This document shows, piece by piece, positions 17,178 to 24,368 of a DNA stretch of 64,000 bases; the stretch's first letter is position 1, and each line of letters opens with the position of its first letter. Origin of the DNA: Natronoarchaeum rubrum (GTDB lineage: Archaea; Halobacteriota; Halobacteria; Halobacteriales; Natronoarchaeaceae). Location: assembly GCF_024494695.1 (NCBI RefSeq), contig NZ_JANHDP010000008.1, positions 124,001-188,000 of the forward strand, given 5' to 3'. The notes below the pieces were generated by a model that was given only the letters and a program-made list of their open reading frames with translations, was not told the DNA's origin and made no database searches. The translations under genes and the position numbers were made by a program.

Positions 17178-18499
17178 GGCAGCCCCGCCAGTCCGACCGC
17201 CAGCGCGAACAGCGTGCCGGCGATCCCGCCCGACAGCGTCGCGAGGAAGTTGACGCTCTGGTTGCCCACGCCGTCCCCCTCGATGGTCGCGCCCAGCAGG
17301 CTATCGACGGTCATGCCGGTGACGCCGGCGGCGCCGATCACCGCGGCGCCGTCGAGGGCGATCGAGGGGAACAGCAGCCACGAGAGGACCGCGACGAGCG
17401 CGGCGCCGGCGGCGCCAGCGATCTCGCCCTGCCAGGTGATGGCCCCGTCGGTGCCCGGATCGACGCGTTTCAGAGTGGTGATCAGCCGCGGGCGGTCGAA
17501 CACGCCGCCGATCTCCGAGGAGAGCGTGTCGGCCAGCGCCGTCGCGAGCGAGCCGGCGAACGCAAAGAGGAACAGCGCGGGATCGGCGCCGAACAGGTCG
17601 GCCGACGCCGCCGCGTAGCCCAGCACCGCGACCAGCGCGACGGCGGCGTTGCCGAGTACGTTCGCGCTCCCGCGCGCGCCGTCGTTCTCCTCGGCGACGC
17701 CGCGCTCGCGCTTCTCGTCGTAGCGGAACTTCGTCGAGAGCCCGCCGATTCCGAAGAACGCGATCATGACGGCGAACCACGGGTACCCCCCGAGCACGAT
17801 CGCCAGAAACGCCAGCACGACCCCCGCGAGCATCCCCTCCACCGACGCGGTCTCCAGCGCGTAGGAGGTGTACCCCAGCGCGGCGGTCACGCCCAGCGCG
17901 ACGAGCACGTCCGTCGTCGTGGCGCCGACGTTGAGCGCCGTGATCAGCCAGAGCAGGAGTCCGACCGACAGGATCACGGCTGGGTCGTCGCGCCCGAGCA
18001 GGACCGACCGGAGCAAGGCGCCGACGAGCGCGCCCGTCGTCGCCAGCACCGTGACCGCTGCGAAGGGCAGCATCGACGCGTCGATCGCGAGCGCCGTCAC
18101 CTGGACGGCGGCGACGCCGGCGAGCAGTCCGCCGACGACGAAGCCGACCGCCTCGGCGACCTCGCCGCCGACGCGGTTGCGAGCGATCTCGCCCGCGAAA
18201 TTGCCGTAGGCGTACAGCACGACCGTCCCGACGAACACTCTGGTCGGCAGGTCGCCGACGGCGGCGAACCCGCCCAGAAGCGCGGCGGCGACCGCGAAAC
18301 CGACGAGCCCTTTGAGGCGCTCGTCGCGCCGGTCGCCCGGCCGAGCGAACAGCTCGAAGGCGGGGCCGTCCGTGATCGTCGCGGCGGCGCCGGCCACTGC
18401 GACGAACGCGGCGACTGCCGCTGCGGGCGTCGCCGCGGCCAGAACCGCGAGGGTCCCGACCGCGGCGAACGCACCCGCACGTCGGACGGTCGATGTCAC
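17174..18499 (-). CDS. DUF92 family polytopic membrane protein
   Basis: 441 residues, about a dozen hydrophobic spans. The C-terminal half (about 205-441) is a DUF92 domain: GMLAGVVLAFLAIVLGGYPWFAVMIAFFGIGGLSTKFRYDEK, the SANVLGN motif, FAGSLATALADTLSSEIG, and GTDGAITWQGEIAGAAGAA. The plant phytyl-phosphate kinase VTE6 belongs to this family, so a CTP- or lipid-phosphate-related kinase is conceivable. The N-terminal half (about 1-200) resembles a dolichol-kinase/CDP-transferase type membrane region (FELFARPGDRRDERLKG), which makes this look like a two-domain lipid kinase. Overlaps the acetyltransferase start by four bases. A role in isoprenoid alcohol phosphorylation is inference. Confidence 0.8.
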   Translation of the reverse strand: MTSTVRRAGAFAAVGTLAVLAAATPAAAVAAFVAVAGAAATITDGPAFELFARPGDRRDERLKGLVGFAVAAALLGGFAAVGDLPTRVFVGTVVLYAYGNFAGEIARNRVGGEVAEAVGFVVGGLLAGVAAVQVTALAIDASMLPFAAVTVLATTGALVGALLRSVLLGRDDPAVILSVGLLLWLITALNVGATTTDVLVALGVTAALGYTSYALETASVEGMLAGVVLAFLAIVLGGYPWFAVMIAFFGIGGLSTKFRYDEKRERGVAEENDGARGSANVLGNAAVALVAVLGYAAASADLFGADPALFLFAFAGSLATALADTLSSEIGGVFDRPRLITTLKRVDPGTDGAITWQGEIAGAAGAALVAVLSWLLFPSIALDGAAVIGAAGVTGMTVDSLLGATIEGDGVGNQSVNFLATLSGGIAGTLFALAVGLAGLP

Positions 18500-18676
18500 G
18501 TTACTCGCTTCCTTTTACTGAGGCTTACTTAACCTTCCCGAACCCGCGAGCGATCAGAGTCTACTACGCGGAGTCTATCGTCGGGGACGCGCGTCCGATC
18601 TGAAATTCGCGTGCATCGAGGGCACAGTCGCGGCGGCGGTCGCATCATTTACCAGCGTGGCCGATAACCATCGGTC

Positions 18677-19285
18677 GTGGGACTGTACGACCGATATCTC
18701 GCGTTGCGGGTCCGCAGGCAGGACGCGCCGCCGCCCGACCACGTCGCCCTGGTCGTCGCCGAGCGCGACCTGCTGGAGCGGGGCTCCTACGAGACGCTGG
18801 AGACGTTCTTCCGGTGGGCGTTCGAATACGGCGCCGAGCGCGTGACGGTGTACGTCAGCGTGCTCGACGAAGCCGCCGTGCCGACGCTGGAGCGGTCGCT
18901 GAGCGATGTCACTGCGCCGCGGGAGATGGCCGTGCGCGGGCCCGACGACCGGTCGCGCGCCGACGCGCCGATCCAGGTGAGCATCGGGCTCGGCGGCAAG
19001 CACGAGTTCACCACGGCCGTGCGATCGCTGGCCGGCGAGGTCGAGGCGGGCGACCTGGAGCCCGACGCGATCTCCGAGGAGGACGTCGAGCAGCGACTCG
19101 TGTTCCCTGACGCGCCCGACCTCGTGATCAAGACCGGCGCCGAGCGGCTCTCGGATTTCATGATCTGGCAGTCGGTGTACTCGGAGCTGTACTTCACGGA
19201 CGTGAACTGGCGGGACTTTCGCAAGCGGGACTACCTCCGGGCGATCCGGGAGTACAAGAATCGGAAGCGGCGGTTTGGACGCTGA
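18677..19285 (+). CDS. Cis-prenyltransferase homologue lacking the catalytic motif (probable partner subunit)
   Basis: 202 residues from a GTG start (GLYDRYLALRV). It aligns along its length with cis-prenyltransferases and with its convergent neighbour: compare PPDHVALVVAERDLLE with the neighbour's VPTHVAVIQDGNRRYA, DLVIKTGAERLSDFMIWQSVYSELYFTD with DLIIRTGGDERTSNFLPW, and WRDFRKRDYLRAIREY with WPEFRKVDFLRAIRTY. The catalytic DGNRR motif is absent. The C-terminus ends RKRRFGR, which keeps the RxG motif needed in trans by eukaryotic NgBR-type subunits. I infer a non-catalytic subunit of a heteromeric enzyme. Existing annotations would probably call it undecaprenyl diphosphate synthase. Confidence 0.8.
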   Translation: MGLYDRYLALRVRRQDAPPPDHVALVVAERDLLERGSYETLETFFRWAFEYGAERVTVYVSVLDEAAVPTLERSLSDVTAPREMAVRGPDDRSRADAPIQVSIGLGGKHEFTTAVRSLAGEVEAGDLEPDAISEEDVEQRLVFPDAPDLVIKTGAERLSDFMIWQSVYSELYFTDVNWRDFRKRDYLRAIREYKNRKRRFGR

Positions 19286-19440
19286 GCGCAGCGAAGCGTT
19301 CAAACGCCGGAAGACAAGCAAACCGGTCTTCCGGAAGTTCGGTCGGTGAACGAAGTGAATCGGCCGAACGCCGGACGGCGAGCGAAGCGAGTCTTCCGGA
19401 AGTTTGGACGCTGAGCGACGCGAGGTGAGCACGGCGAAGC
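19273..19440. repeat. Palindrome-rich repeat block between the two cis-prenyltransferase genes
   Basis: A 16-bp direct repeat, 19273-19288 and 19402-19417, flanks the block; the left copy contains the last codons and stop of the upstream gene. Inside are CCGGAAGAC (19307-19315) and GTCTTCCGG (19326-19334) facing each other, and another GTCTTCCGG at 19391-19399, plus several GCGAAGC cores. The arms match those in the acetyltransferase element at 17.0 kb. It may end both convergent transcripts. Confidence 0.65.
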
Positions 19441-19453
19441 GGAATACGCCCGG

Positions 19454-20383
19454 TCAGTCGGCGGCCCGATCGTCGGCGTCGAACTCCTCGACGTCGAGTT
19501 GCTCGCGTTCGTTGCTGGGCAGCGCGTCGCGGAACCGGTCGAGGACGCTTCTCGCCTCGTCGAGTTCGGCGCTACCGGTCGCTCGCAGGAGCGCGAGCGC
19601 GCGGCGAGCCCTGGCGGTCCGCCAAGATTCCTGACGGTGCTCGTAGGTCCGGATCGCACGCAGGAAGTCAACCTTCCGGAACTCGGGCCAGTACGGCGTA
19701 CAGAAGAACACGGCGGCCTCGTTCCCGTTGGCGTACCACGGCAGGAAGTTGCTGGTGCGCTCGTCGCCGCCGGTCCGGATGATCAAGTCGACGTCCCGGA
19801 CCGGTCGCTCGTAGAGGCGCTCCTCGACGGTCGCGACGTCGATGTCGTCGGGTGCGATGCTCCCGTCGTCGACGTCATCGAGCACGGAACTGGCTGCTGA
19901 CAGCAACTCCGCACGGCCGCCGTACGCGAGCGCGATGTTCAGGACGAACCGATCGTACCCCTCGGTCCGGCCCTCCGCGTAGTCGACGGCGTCGCGGACG
20001 CGCTCGGGCAGTCGGTCGACGTCGCCGAGCGCGCGGATACAGACGCCGTTCTCGTGGACGCGGTCGGCGTCGGCGAACTCGCGGAGCTTCCCTTCGATCA
20101 GGTCGAACAGCGCTTCGAGCTGGTCCTCGGGTCGGTCGAAGTTCTCGGTCGAGAACGTGTACAGCGTCAGCTCCTCGACGCCGAACTCCTGGCACCACTC
20201 CAGAACCTGCTCGGTCGTCTCGGCGCCGTGTTCGTGGCCCTCGGTCGCGTCGTCGCCGTTCTGGCGCGCGTAGCGCCGGTTGCCGTCCTGAATAACCGCG
20301 ACGTGGGTCGGGACCCCCTCGATCTCCCGTCGGAGCAGTCGCTCGTACCCCGACCGGACTCGCCGCCCGAACCACTCTCTCAT
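19454..20383 (-). CDS. uppS: Cis-prenyltransferase, catalytic subunit (UppS-like)
   Basis: 309 residues from the ATG giving MREWFGRRV; an upstream in-frame ATG adds 16 residues. Cis-prenyltransferases chain isopentenyl diphosphate onto an allylic primer to make the polyprenyl carrier lipid, dolichol in archaea. Catalytic features are complete: HVAVIQDGNRRYAR (Asp about 33), LTLYTFSTENFDRP, NIALAYGGRAEL and DLIIRTGGDERTSNFLPW. The region after FRKVDFLRAIRTYEHRQ lacks the C-terminal RxG motif found in self-sufficient enzymes and instead has an Arg/Ala-rich tail of about 70 residues. The missing motif is present in the neighbouring homologue, suggesting that the two proteins work together. Confidence 0.92.
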   Translation of the reverse strand: MREWFGRRVRSGYERLLRREIEGVPTHVAVIQDGNRRYARQNGDDATEGHEHGAETTEQVLEWCQEFGVEELTLYTFSTENFDRPEDQLEALFDLIEGKLREFADADRVHENGVCIRALGDVDRLPERVRDAVDYAEGRTEGYDRFVLNIALAYGGRAELLSAASSVLDDVDDGSIAPDDIDVATVEERLYERPVRDVDLIIRTGGDERTSNFLPWYANGNEAAVFFCTPYWPEFRKVDFLRAIRTYEHRQESWRTARARRALALLRATGSAELDEARSVLDRFRDALPSNEREQLDVEEFDADDRAAD

Positions 20384-20501
20384 TACTGGATCGGTCAGGG
20401 CGGTCACACATGTGTCTTTCCGTAGCCGCATCGGCGCCGACCGCCGTGAGTGCAGTCGAGAGTAGCCGCAACGATCATCCTACATAAATCTAACCCGCAC
20501 C

Positions 20502-20510
20502 GTTTTTATG
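20502..20510 (+). promoter_or_regulatory. TATA box of cspA
   Basis: GTTTTTATG centred about 30 nt before the cspA ATG, giving a leader of a few bases. A second ATG at 20531, five bases upstream and out of frame, would lie at the very 5' end of the mRNA. Confidence 0.6.
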
Positions 20511-20535
20511 CTCGTGGCTCCTCTGGGTACATGCA

Positions 20536-20730
20536 ATGGCGAAAGGCGAAGTTGATTTCTTCAACGACACTGGCGGTTACGGTTTCATCGACACCGACGA
20601 GGCTGACGAGGACGTCTTCTTCCACATGGAAGACGTCGGCGGTCCCGACCTCGAGGAAGGACAGGAAGTGGAGTTCGAGATCGAGCAGGCCGACAAGGGC
20701 CCGCGCGCGAAGAACCTCGTTCGCCTGTAG
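20536..20730 (+). CDS. cspA: Cold-shock domain protein
   Basis: 64 residues, one cold-shock domain. The RNA-binding motifs are present as GYGFIDTD (RNP1-like) and DVFFHMED (RNP2-like), followed by LEEGQEVEFEIEQADKGPRAKNLVRL. It lacks the usual GF at the GKVKWFN start and reads GEVDFFND, as haloarchaeal versions do. The protein is acidic except for the last stretch. Its likely role is as an RNA chaperone in the cytoplasm. The short leader and strong TATA box suggest high expression. Confidence 0.95.
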   Translation: MAKGEVDFFNDTGGYGFIDTDEADEDVFFHMEDVGGPDLEEGQEVEFEIEQADKGPRAKNLVRL

Positions 20731-20945
20731 GTGGCCGACGCCGCGGAGGCGGTTCCGGGCGTCGAGTGGACCTAGTCCGCCGGTCCGCCCGTGCAGCGAG
20801 CTTTTCCGTATTTCGCGTCCGATAGCGACGGCGTTGCGACCGACCGCGACGGACCCTCCGTTCTCTCGCTCGCGGGCGGCGTCACGCCTTCGAGACGCGA
20901 GCGCCAGACCGTGAGCGATTTACCGCCGCTGGAGCAAGTTCGCGT

Positions 20946-21350
20946 ATGGCCGAGGTACTCGACGAAGAGCTCTACCGGCGCACGAAGCGACTGCTCGAAC
21001 CCGGCGAGGTCGATCTCAACGGCGCGATCGTCCACACCGACTTCGACGGCGACGACGAGATCGACATGATGCAGGCGACGATCGACGTCGGCGAGATCAT
21101 CGCCGAACACTCCGGCATCGACCCGAAGGACACGTTCGTCTACTCGGGCAACGACGACTCGGACTTCTCCTCGAACCAGCACCAGGGGCTCACCCTCGAC
21201 GACGAGGAGTTCGTCTGGGAGTGCCAGCAGCTGCTCCGCGAGGGCAGTTTCGACATCGTGATCTACTACGAGGCCAGCGCGGACCACGAGGCGATTCTGG
21301 ACGATATCGAGGCGCTGGGCTTCGACGTGACTGGCGTCGAAGGCGAATAG
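20946..21350 (+). CDS. DUF5778 family protein, function unknown
   Basis: 134 residues, very acidic. The pattern LLEPGEVDLNGAIVHTDFDGDDEIDMMQATIDVGEIIAEHSG matches the haloarchaeal DUF5778 family. A later strand-helix unit (FDIVIYYEASADHEAILDDIEALGFDVTGVEGE) is compact and well formed, so it is a real soluble protein. No catalytic motif is evident. It is followed by a small gene on the same strand 58 bases later. Confidence 0.8.
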   Translation: MAEVLDEELYRRTKRLLEPGEVDLNGAIVHTDFDGDDEIDMMQATIDVGEIIAEHSGIDPKDTFVYSGNDDSDFSSNQHQGLTLDDEEFVWECQQLLREGSFDIVIYYEASADHEAILDDIEALGFDVTGVEGE

Positions 21351-21408
21351 AACGGCGCCACGTCCGGACGCTCGTAACTACTTTGTCTCGCTCGCCGGAC
21401 GTAGGAGC

Positions 21409-21609
21409 ATGGTCGTTTCGACCGAACCGGTCTGGCAGGAGCTGACCGACGAGTTCGTACAGGAGTACGAGAACGCCGTCGTGTACGCCGACATGGAGCA
21501 GGAAACGATTCTGCACGAAGGAGCCCTCCGAATCCTCGCGAACGGGTGGATCGAACTGCCGACCGACCGCATGCTCTCCCCCGAGGCGGTCCACCACATC
21601 GACATCTGA
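21409..21609 (+). CDS. Small conserved haloarchaeal protein, function unknown
   Basis: 66 residues, MVVSTEPVWQELTDEFVQEY and then an amphipathic core ILHEGALRILANGWIELPTDRMLSP. The composition is clearly coding: acidic with regular hydrophobic spacing. It follows the DUF5778 gene and stops four bases before the end of the convergent Rieske gene. I do not recognise a domain. Confidence 0.7.
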   Translation: MVVSTEPVWQELTDEFVQEYENAVVYADMEQETILHEGALRILANGWIELPTDRMLSPEAVHHIDI

Positions 21610-21613
21610 ACCG

Positions 21614-22048
21614 CTACAACTGCAGGTGTGACGTAGACCCCGGGCCGTCGTCGTCATCGTCGTCGCGGCTCGGGCCCGCGCGCAGGAACGTGACGTCGTC
21701 GTCGACGAGGTACACCTGCCCGTCCTCGACGTCGATCTCGACGCCCGGGAGCGTCGTGTCGGCGGCCTCGCCGTTGTCGCAGTAGCCCGAGCAGGTGTCG
21801 AACATCGAGCCGTGCTTCGGGCAGACGACGCCGCCGTCGCGAACGATCGCGCCGACGCCCTCGCGGTAGAGGGGCTGGGCCTCGTGTGTGCAGCGGTTCA
21901 ACCACGCCTCGACCGGTGGCCGGTCGTCGTCGGCGCAGGGGATCAGAAAGAACTCCTCGTCGTTGCCGTGCTGGTCGCGGACCGTGAACAGCCACGACCC
22001 CTCGTCCTCGACCGTGTCGACGCTCGTCAAGCGATAGCGGCCGCTCAT
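21614..22048 (-). CDS. Rieske [2Fe-2S] protein
   Basis: 144 residues, soluble, with no signal peptide. The cluster motifs are intact: NRCTHEAQPL (C-x-H) and VVCPKHGSMFDTCSGYC (C-x-x-H), separated by 20 or so residues, as in ferredoxin-type Rieske proteins. The N-terminal half is more beta-rich than in a minimal Rieske ferredoxin, and the C-terminus ends in a run of Asp. It probably transfers electrons to an oxygenase or reductase encoded elsewhere; no partner is adjacent. Confidence 0.9.
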   Translation of the reverse strand: MSGRYRLTSVDTVEDEGSWLFTVRDQHGNDEEFFLIPCADDDRPPVEAWLNRCTHEAQPLYREGVGAIVRDGGVVCPKHGSMFDTCSGYCDNGEAADTTLPGVEIDVEDGQVYLVDDDVTFLRAGPSRDDDDDDGPGSTSHLQL

Positions 22049-22148
22049 GTGGGTTCGTGGGGCCGGCGCCGTGATAACGTCTCGGGCGAATCCGGGCGAG
22101 CGGCGACCATCTCTGCAACAGCGAGCGACCCCGCAGCGGCGACCGTCC

Positions 22149-22174
22149 CGCAGCGGCGTCGCGACGCCGCTGCG
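22149..22174. repeat. 26-bp perfect palindrome
   Basis: A perfect self-complementary GC-rich palindrome with no loop, centred on GTCGCGAC, lies in the gap between the Rieske gene and the small membrane protein. A direct repeat of CCCGCAGCGGCG precedes and enters it (22130-22157). It could be a protein binding site or a slipped repeat. Confidence 0.6.
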
Positions 22175-22267
22175 ACGTCACGCCCGCGCGTCGACAGTAC
22201 GCCCCGCGCCGCGGCGACCGACGTCGTTTGCCCTGAAAACTAACTGTCGGGACGCGGTAGGGCCCGT

Positions 22268-22411
22268 ATGTCCTACCAGACTACCGTCGGCTGGTCACTG
22301 CTGTCCTCCGGGATCGTGACGCTCGTACTGAAAGTGCTCCCCGGCGACTCGCTGTGGTGGGGGATCGGCCTGCTCGTACTCGGCGTCCTGACTCTGTACG
22401 TCCGGCAGTAG
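22268..22411 (+). CDS. 47-residue membrane microprotein
   Basis: The ORF runs from ATG at 22268 to TAG at 22411. The product has two hydrophobic spans, GWSLLSSGIVTLVLKVL and WWGIGLLVLGVLTLYV, split by a PGDS turn, and ends RQ. An AT-rich patch (GAAAACTAACTG) sits about 28 nt upstream at promoter distance. Not recognised as a named family, but composition and promoter support a real gene. Confidence 0.6.
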   Translation: MSYQTTVGWSLLSSGIVTLVLKVLPGDSLWWGIGLLVLGVLTLYVRQ

Positions 22412-22512
22412 CGCGGCGTCCGACGGCGGCGAGCGGCGGGCTGCGACCGTCGATATCGGTCACGCCGTCTCGTGCCGAGGGGCTTATGCACCGGCGGTCC
22501 TGACCTCCGAGT

Positions 22513-23637
22513 ATGACCACCGACGTCGGCCTCGACGAGCGCGATCGGGCCATCGTCAACGCGTTCCAGGGCGGATTTCCGGTCGTCGAAGAGCCCTTCG
22601 AGCCGGCGGCCGCCGCGCTGCGCGAGCGTGATGTCGATCTCGACGCCGACGAACTGCTGGCGCGAGTACAAGAGCTGGACGAAGAAGGCACGCTAACCCG
22701 CTTCGGCGCGCTGATCAACGCCCAGGAGATCGGCGGCGCCGCGACGCTGGTGGCGATGCACGCCCCGGAAGACCGGTTCGACGAGGTCGTCGACGCCGTC
22801 AACGACCACCGCGAAGTCGCGCACAACTACGAGCGCGAGCACCCACACCTCAACGTCTGGTTCGTGGTGTCGGTCGCCGACCCCGACCGCGTCGAGGAGG
22901 TGCTCGCAGACATCGAGGCCGAGACGGGCCAGGAGACGTACAACCTGCCCAAGCAACAGGAGTTCCGCGTCGAGGCGAAGTTCTACGTCGACGGGCCGAT
23001 CCCCGAGGGCGACGTGGATCTGTCCGATCTCGGCCCCGACGTGACGCCGAGCGGCCGCGATAGCCTGACGCCCGCCGAGCGCGACCTCGTCCTCGAAATC
23101 CAGGACGGGCTGCCGATCACCGCGACGCCGTACGCAGACGTGGCCGAAGCGATCGACGCCGAGCCCGCGTGGGTGCGCGAGACGATCAAGCGCTTCGACG
23201 CCGAGGGCAAGGTCAGGCGGGTCGGCGTGATCCCGAACCACTACGCGCTTGGCTACACCGAGAACGGGATGACCGTCTGGGACGTTCCCGACGAGAAAGT
23301 CGACGAGGTCGGCCCCGAGATCGCGAGCCTGCCCTTCGTCACCCACTGCTACGAGCGCCCGCGCCACGACGGCGTCTGGCCGTACAACTTCTTCGCGATG
23401 ACCCACGGGCGCAGCGAGGACGAGAGCGCCGAGCGCGTCGAGCAGGTCCGCGAGCGCATGAGCGAGTTCTGGACGGTTGGCGAGGACGACTGGGACACGC
23501 TGTTCTCGACGCAGATCCTCAAGAAGACCGGCATCAGGATCGACGAGCGCGCGAGCGCGAACACCGAGACGGACGCCGACGGCGAGGCAGGAACGGACGG
23601 CGAGCCCGAGCCGACGCCGACCGGAGGGAGCGAGTAA
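22513..23637 (+). CDS. ahbAB: Fused sirohaem decarboxylase AhbA-AhbB
   Basis: 374 residues in two homologous halves. Each half has an AsnC/Lrp-type helix-turn-helix followed by a ferredoxin-like domain: first about 6-165 (LDERDRAIVNAFQGGFPVVEEPF, then GAATLVAMHAPEDRFDEVVDAV), second about 185-345 (LTPAERDLVLEIQDGLPITATPYADVAEAI, then GVIPNHYALGYTENGMTVWDVPDE). GALINAQEIGG and GVIPNHYALGY are the substrate-pocket motifs of sirohaem decarboxylase, which turns sirohaem into didecarboxysirohaem. Single-chain AhbA-AhbB is also known from fused NirDL. sirC and hemA follow, supporting the assignment. The last 25 residues are a disordered acidic tail. TATA-like GGCTTATGCA lies 27 nt upstream. Confidence 0.9.
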   Translation: MTTDVGLDERDRAIVNAFQGGFPVVEEPFEPAAAALRERDVDLDADELLARVQELDEEGTLTRFGALINAQEIGGAATLVAMHAPEDRFDEVVDAVNDHREVAHNYEREHPHLNVWFVVSVADPDRVEEVLADIEAETGQETYNLPKQQEFRVEAKFYVDGPIPEGDVDLSDLGPDVTPSGRDSLTPAERDLVLEIQDGLPITATPYADVAEAIDAEPAWVRETIKRFDAEGKVRRVGVIPNHYALGYTENGMTVWDVPDEKVDEVGPEIASLPFVTHCYERPRHDGVWPYNFFAMTHGRSEDESAERVEQVRERMSEFWTVGEDDWDTLFSTQILKKTGIRIDERASANTETDADGEAGTDGEPEPTPTGGSE

Positions 23638-23705
23638 CCGAACGTGTTCGGGCAAACCGGCGAGTGGGGGAGAGACAAACCAGGCGTACGATCGAGAGAA
23701 CCCAG

Positions 23706-24368
23706 ATGATACCGCTACTCCACGACTTTTCGGGCGCGACGGTGCTGGTCGTCGGCGGCGGGAGCGTCGGCGCCCGGAAGGCCCGGCGATTCGCCCGCGA
23801 GGCCGACGTGATCGTGCTCGGCCCCGAGTTCGGCGATCGGGCGTTCGGCGACAGCGAACTCGTCCGCGCGGCGCCCGATCCCGACGAAACCCGGGAGTGG
23901 GTCGAGCGGACCGAGCCGGCGCTGGTCGTCGCGGCGACCGACGACGAGGCCGTCAACGAGGCCGCCGCCGAGGCCGCCCGCGACCGCGGGGCGCTGGTCA
24001 ACCGCGCCGACCGCAGCGGGTCGCGCGACGCCGGCAGCGTCGTCGTCCCCGCGACGGTGCGGGACGATCCGGTCGTGGCCGCGGTCGCGACCGGCGGGAC
24101 GAGTCCGGCGCTCTCCCGGCAGCTCCGCAAGGAGATTGAAAGCGACCTTGAGGGCGCGGGCGCGATGGCCGAACTGACCGGAAAGTTGCGCGCAGAGCTG
24201 AAAGCCGACGTGGACGATCCGGACGAACGTCGGGCGGCGATCAGGGCAGTCGTGCAATCGTCGCGCGTTTGGAAGGCTTTACGTACCGGAGACACTAATG
24301 ACCGTCAAGTGGCACGGGACGTGATCAACGAGGAACTGGGCGGGGAGCCCGGTGAAACGCCATGCTGA
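23706..24368 (+). CDS. sirC: Precorrin-2 dehydrogenase / sirohydrochlorin ferrochelatase
   Basis: 220 residues. The N-terminal Rossmann domain has the NAD loop in ATVLVVGGGSVGARKARRF; the conserved Asp region and LVVAATDDEAVNEAAAEAARDRGALVNRAD follow, and TGGTSPALSRQLRKEIE begins the dimerisation domain. The enzyme oxidises precorrin-2 to sirohydrochlorin; some members also insert iron. Its stop lies inside the hemA start (overlap of seven bases), so the two are coupled. Confidence 0.92.
   Translation: MIPLLHDFSGATVLVVGGGSVGARKARRFAREADVIVLGPEFGDRAFGDSELVRAAPDPDETREWVERTEPALVVAATDDEAVNEAAAEAARDRGALVNRADRSGSRDAGSVVVPATVRDDPVVAAVATGGTSPALSRQLRKEIESDLEGAGAMAELTGKLRAELKADVDDPDERRAAIRAVVQSSRVWKALRTGDTNDRQVARDVINEELGGEPGETPC

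Noticed and set aside
17105..18532. 475-codon plus-strand frame opposite the DUF92 gene
   Set aside because: Arg/Gly/Asp-rich with no hydrophobic pattern; the membrane protein on the minus strand is clearly real.
22513..23637. Simple Lrp/AsnC transcription regulator
   Set aside because: Two tandem AsnC-like halves with the GALINAQEIGG and GVIPNHYALGY pocket motifs, next to sirC and hemA, indicate sirohaem decarboxylase.
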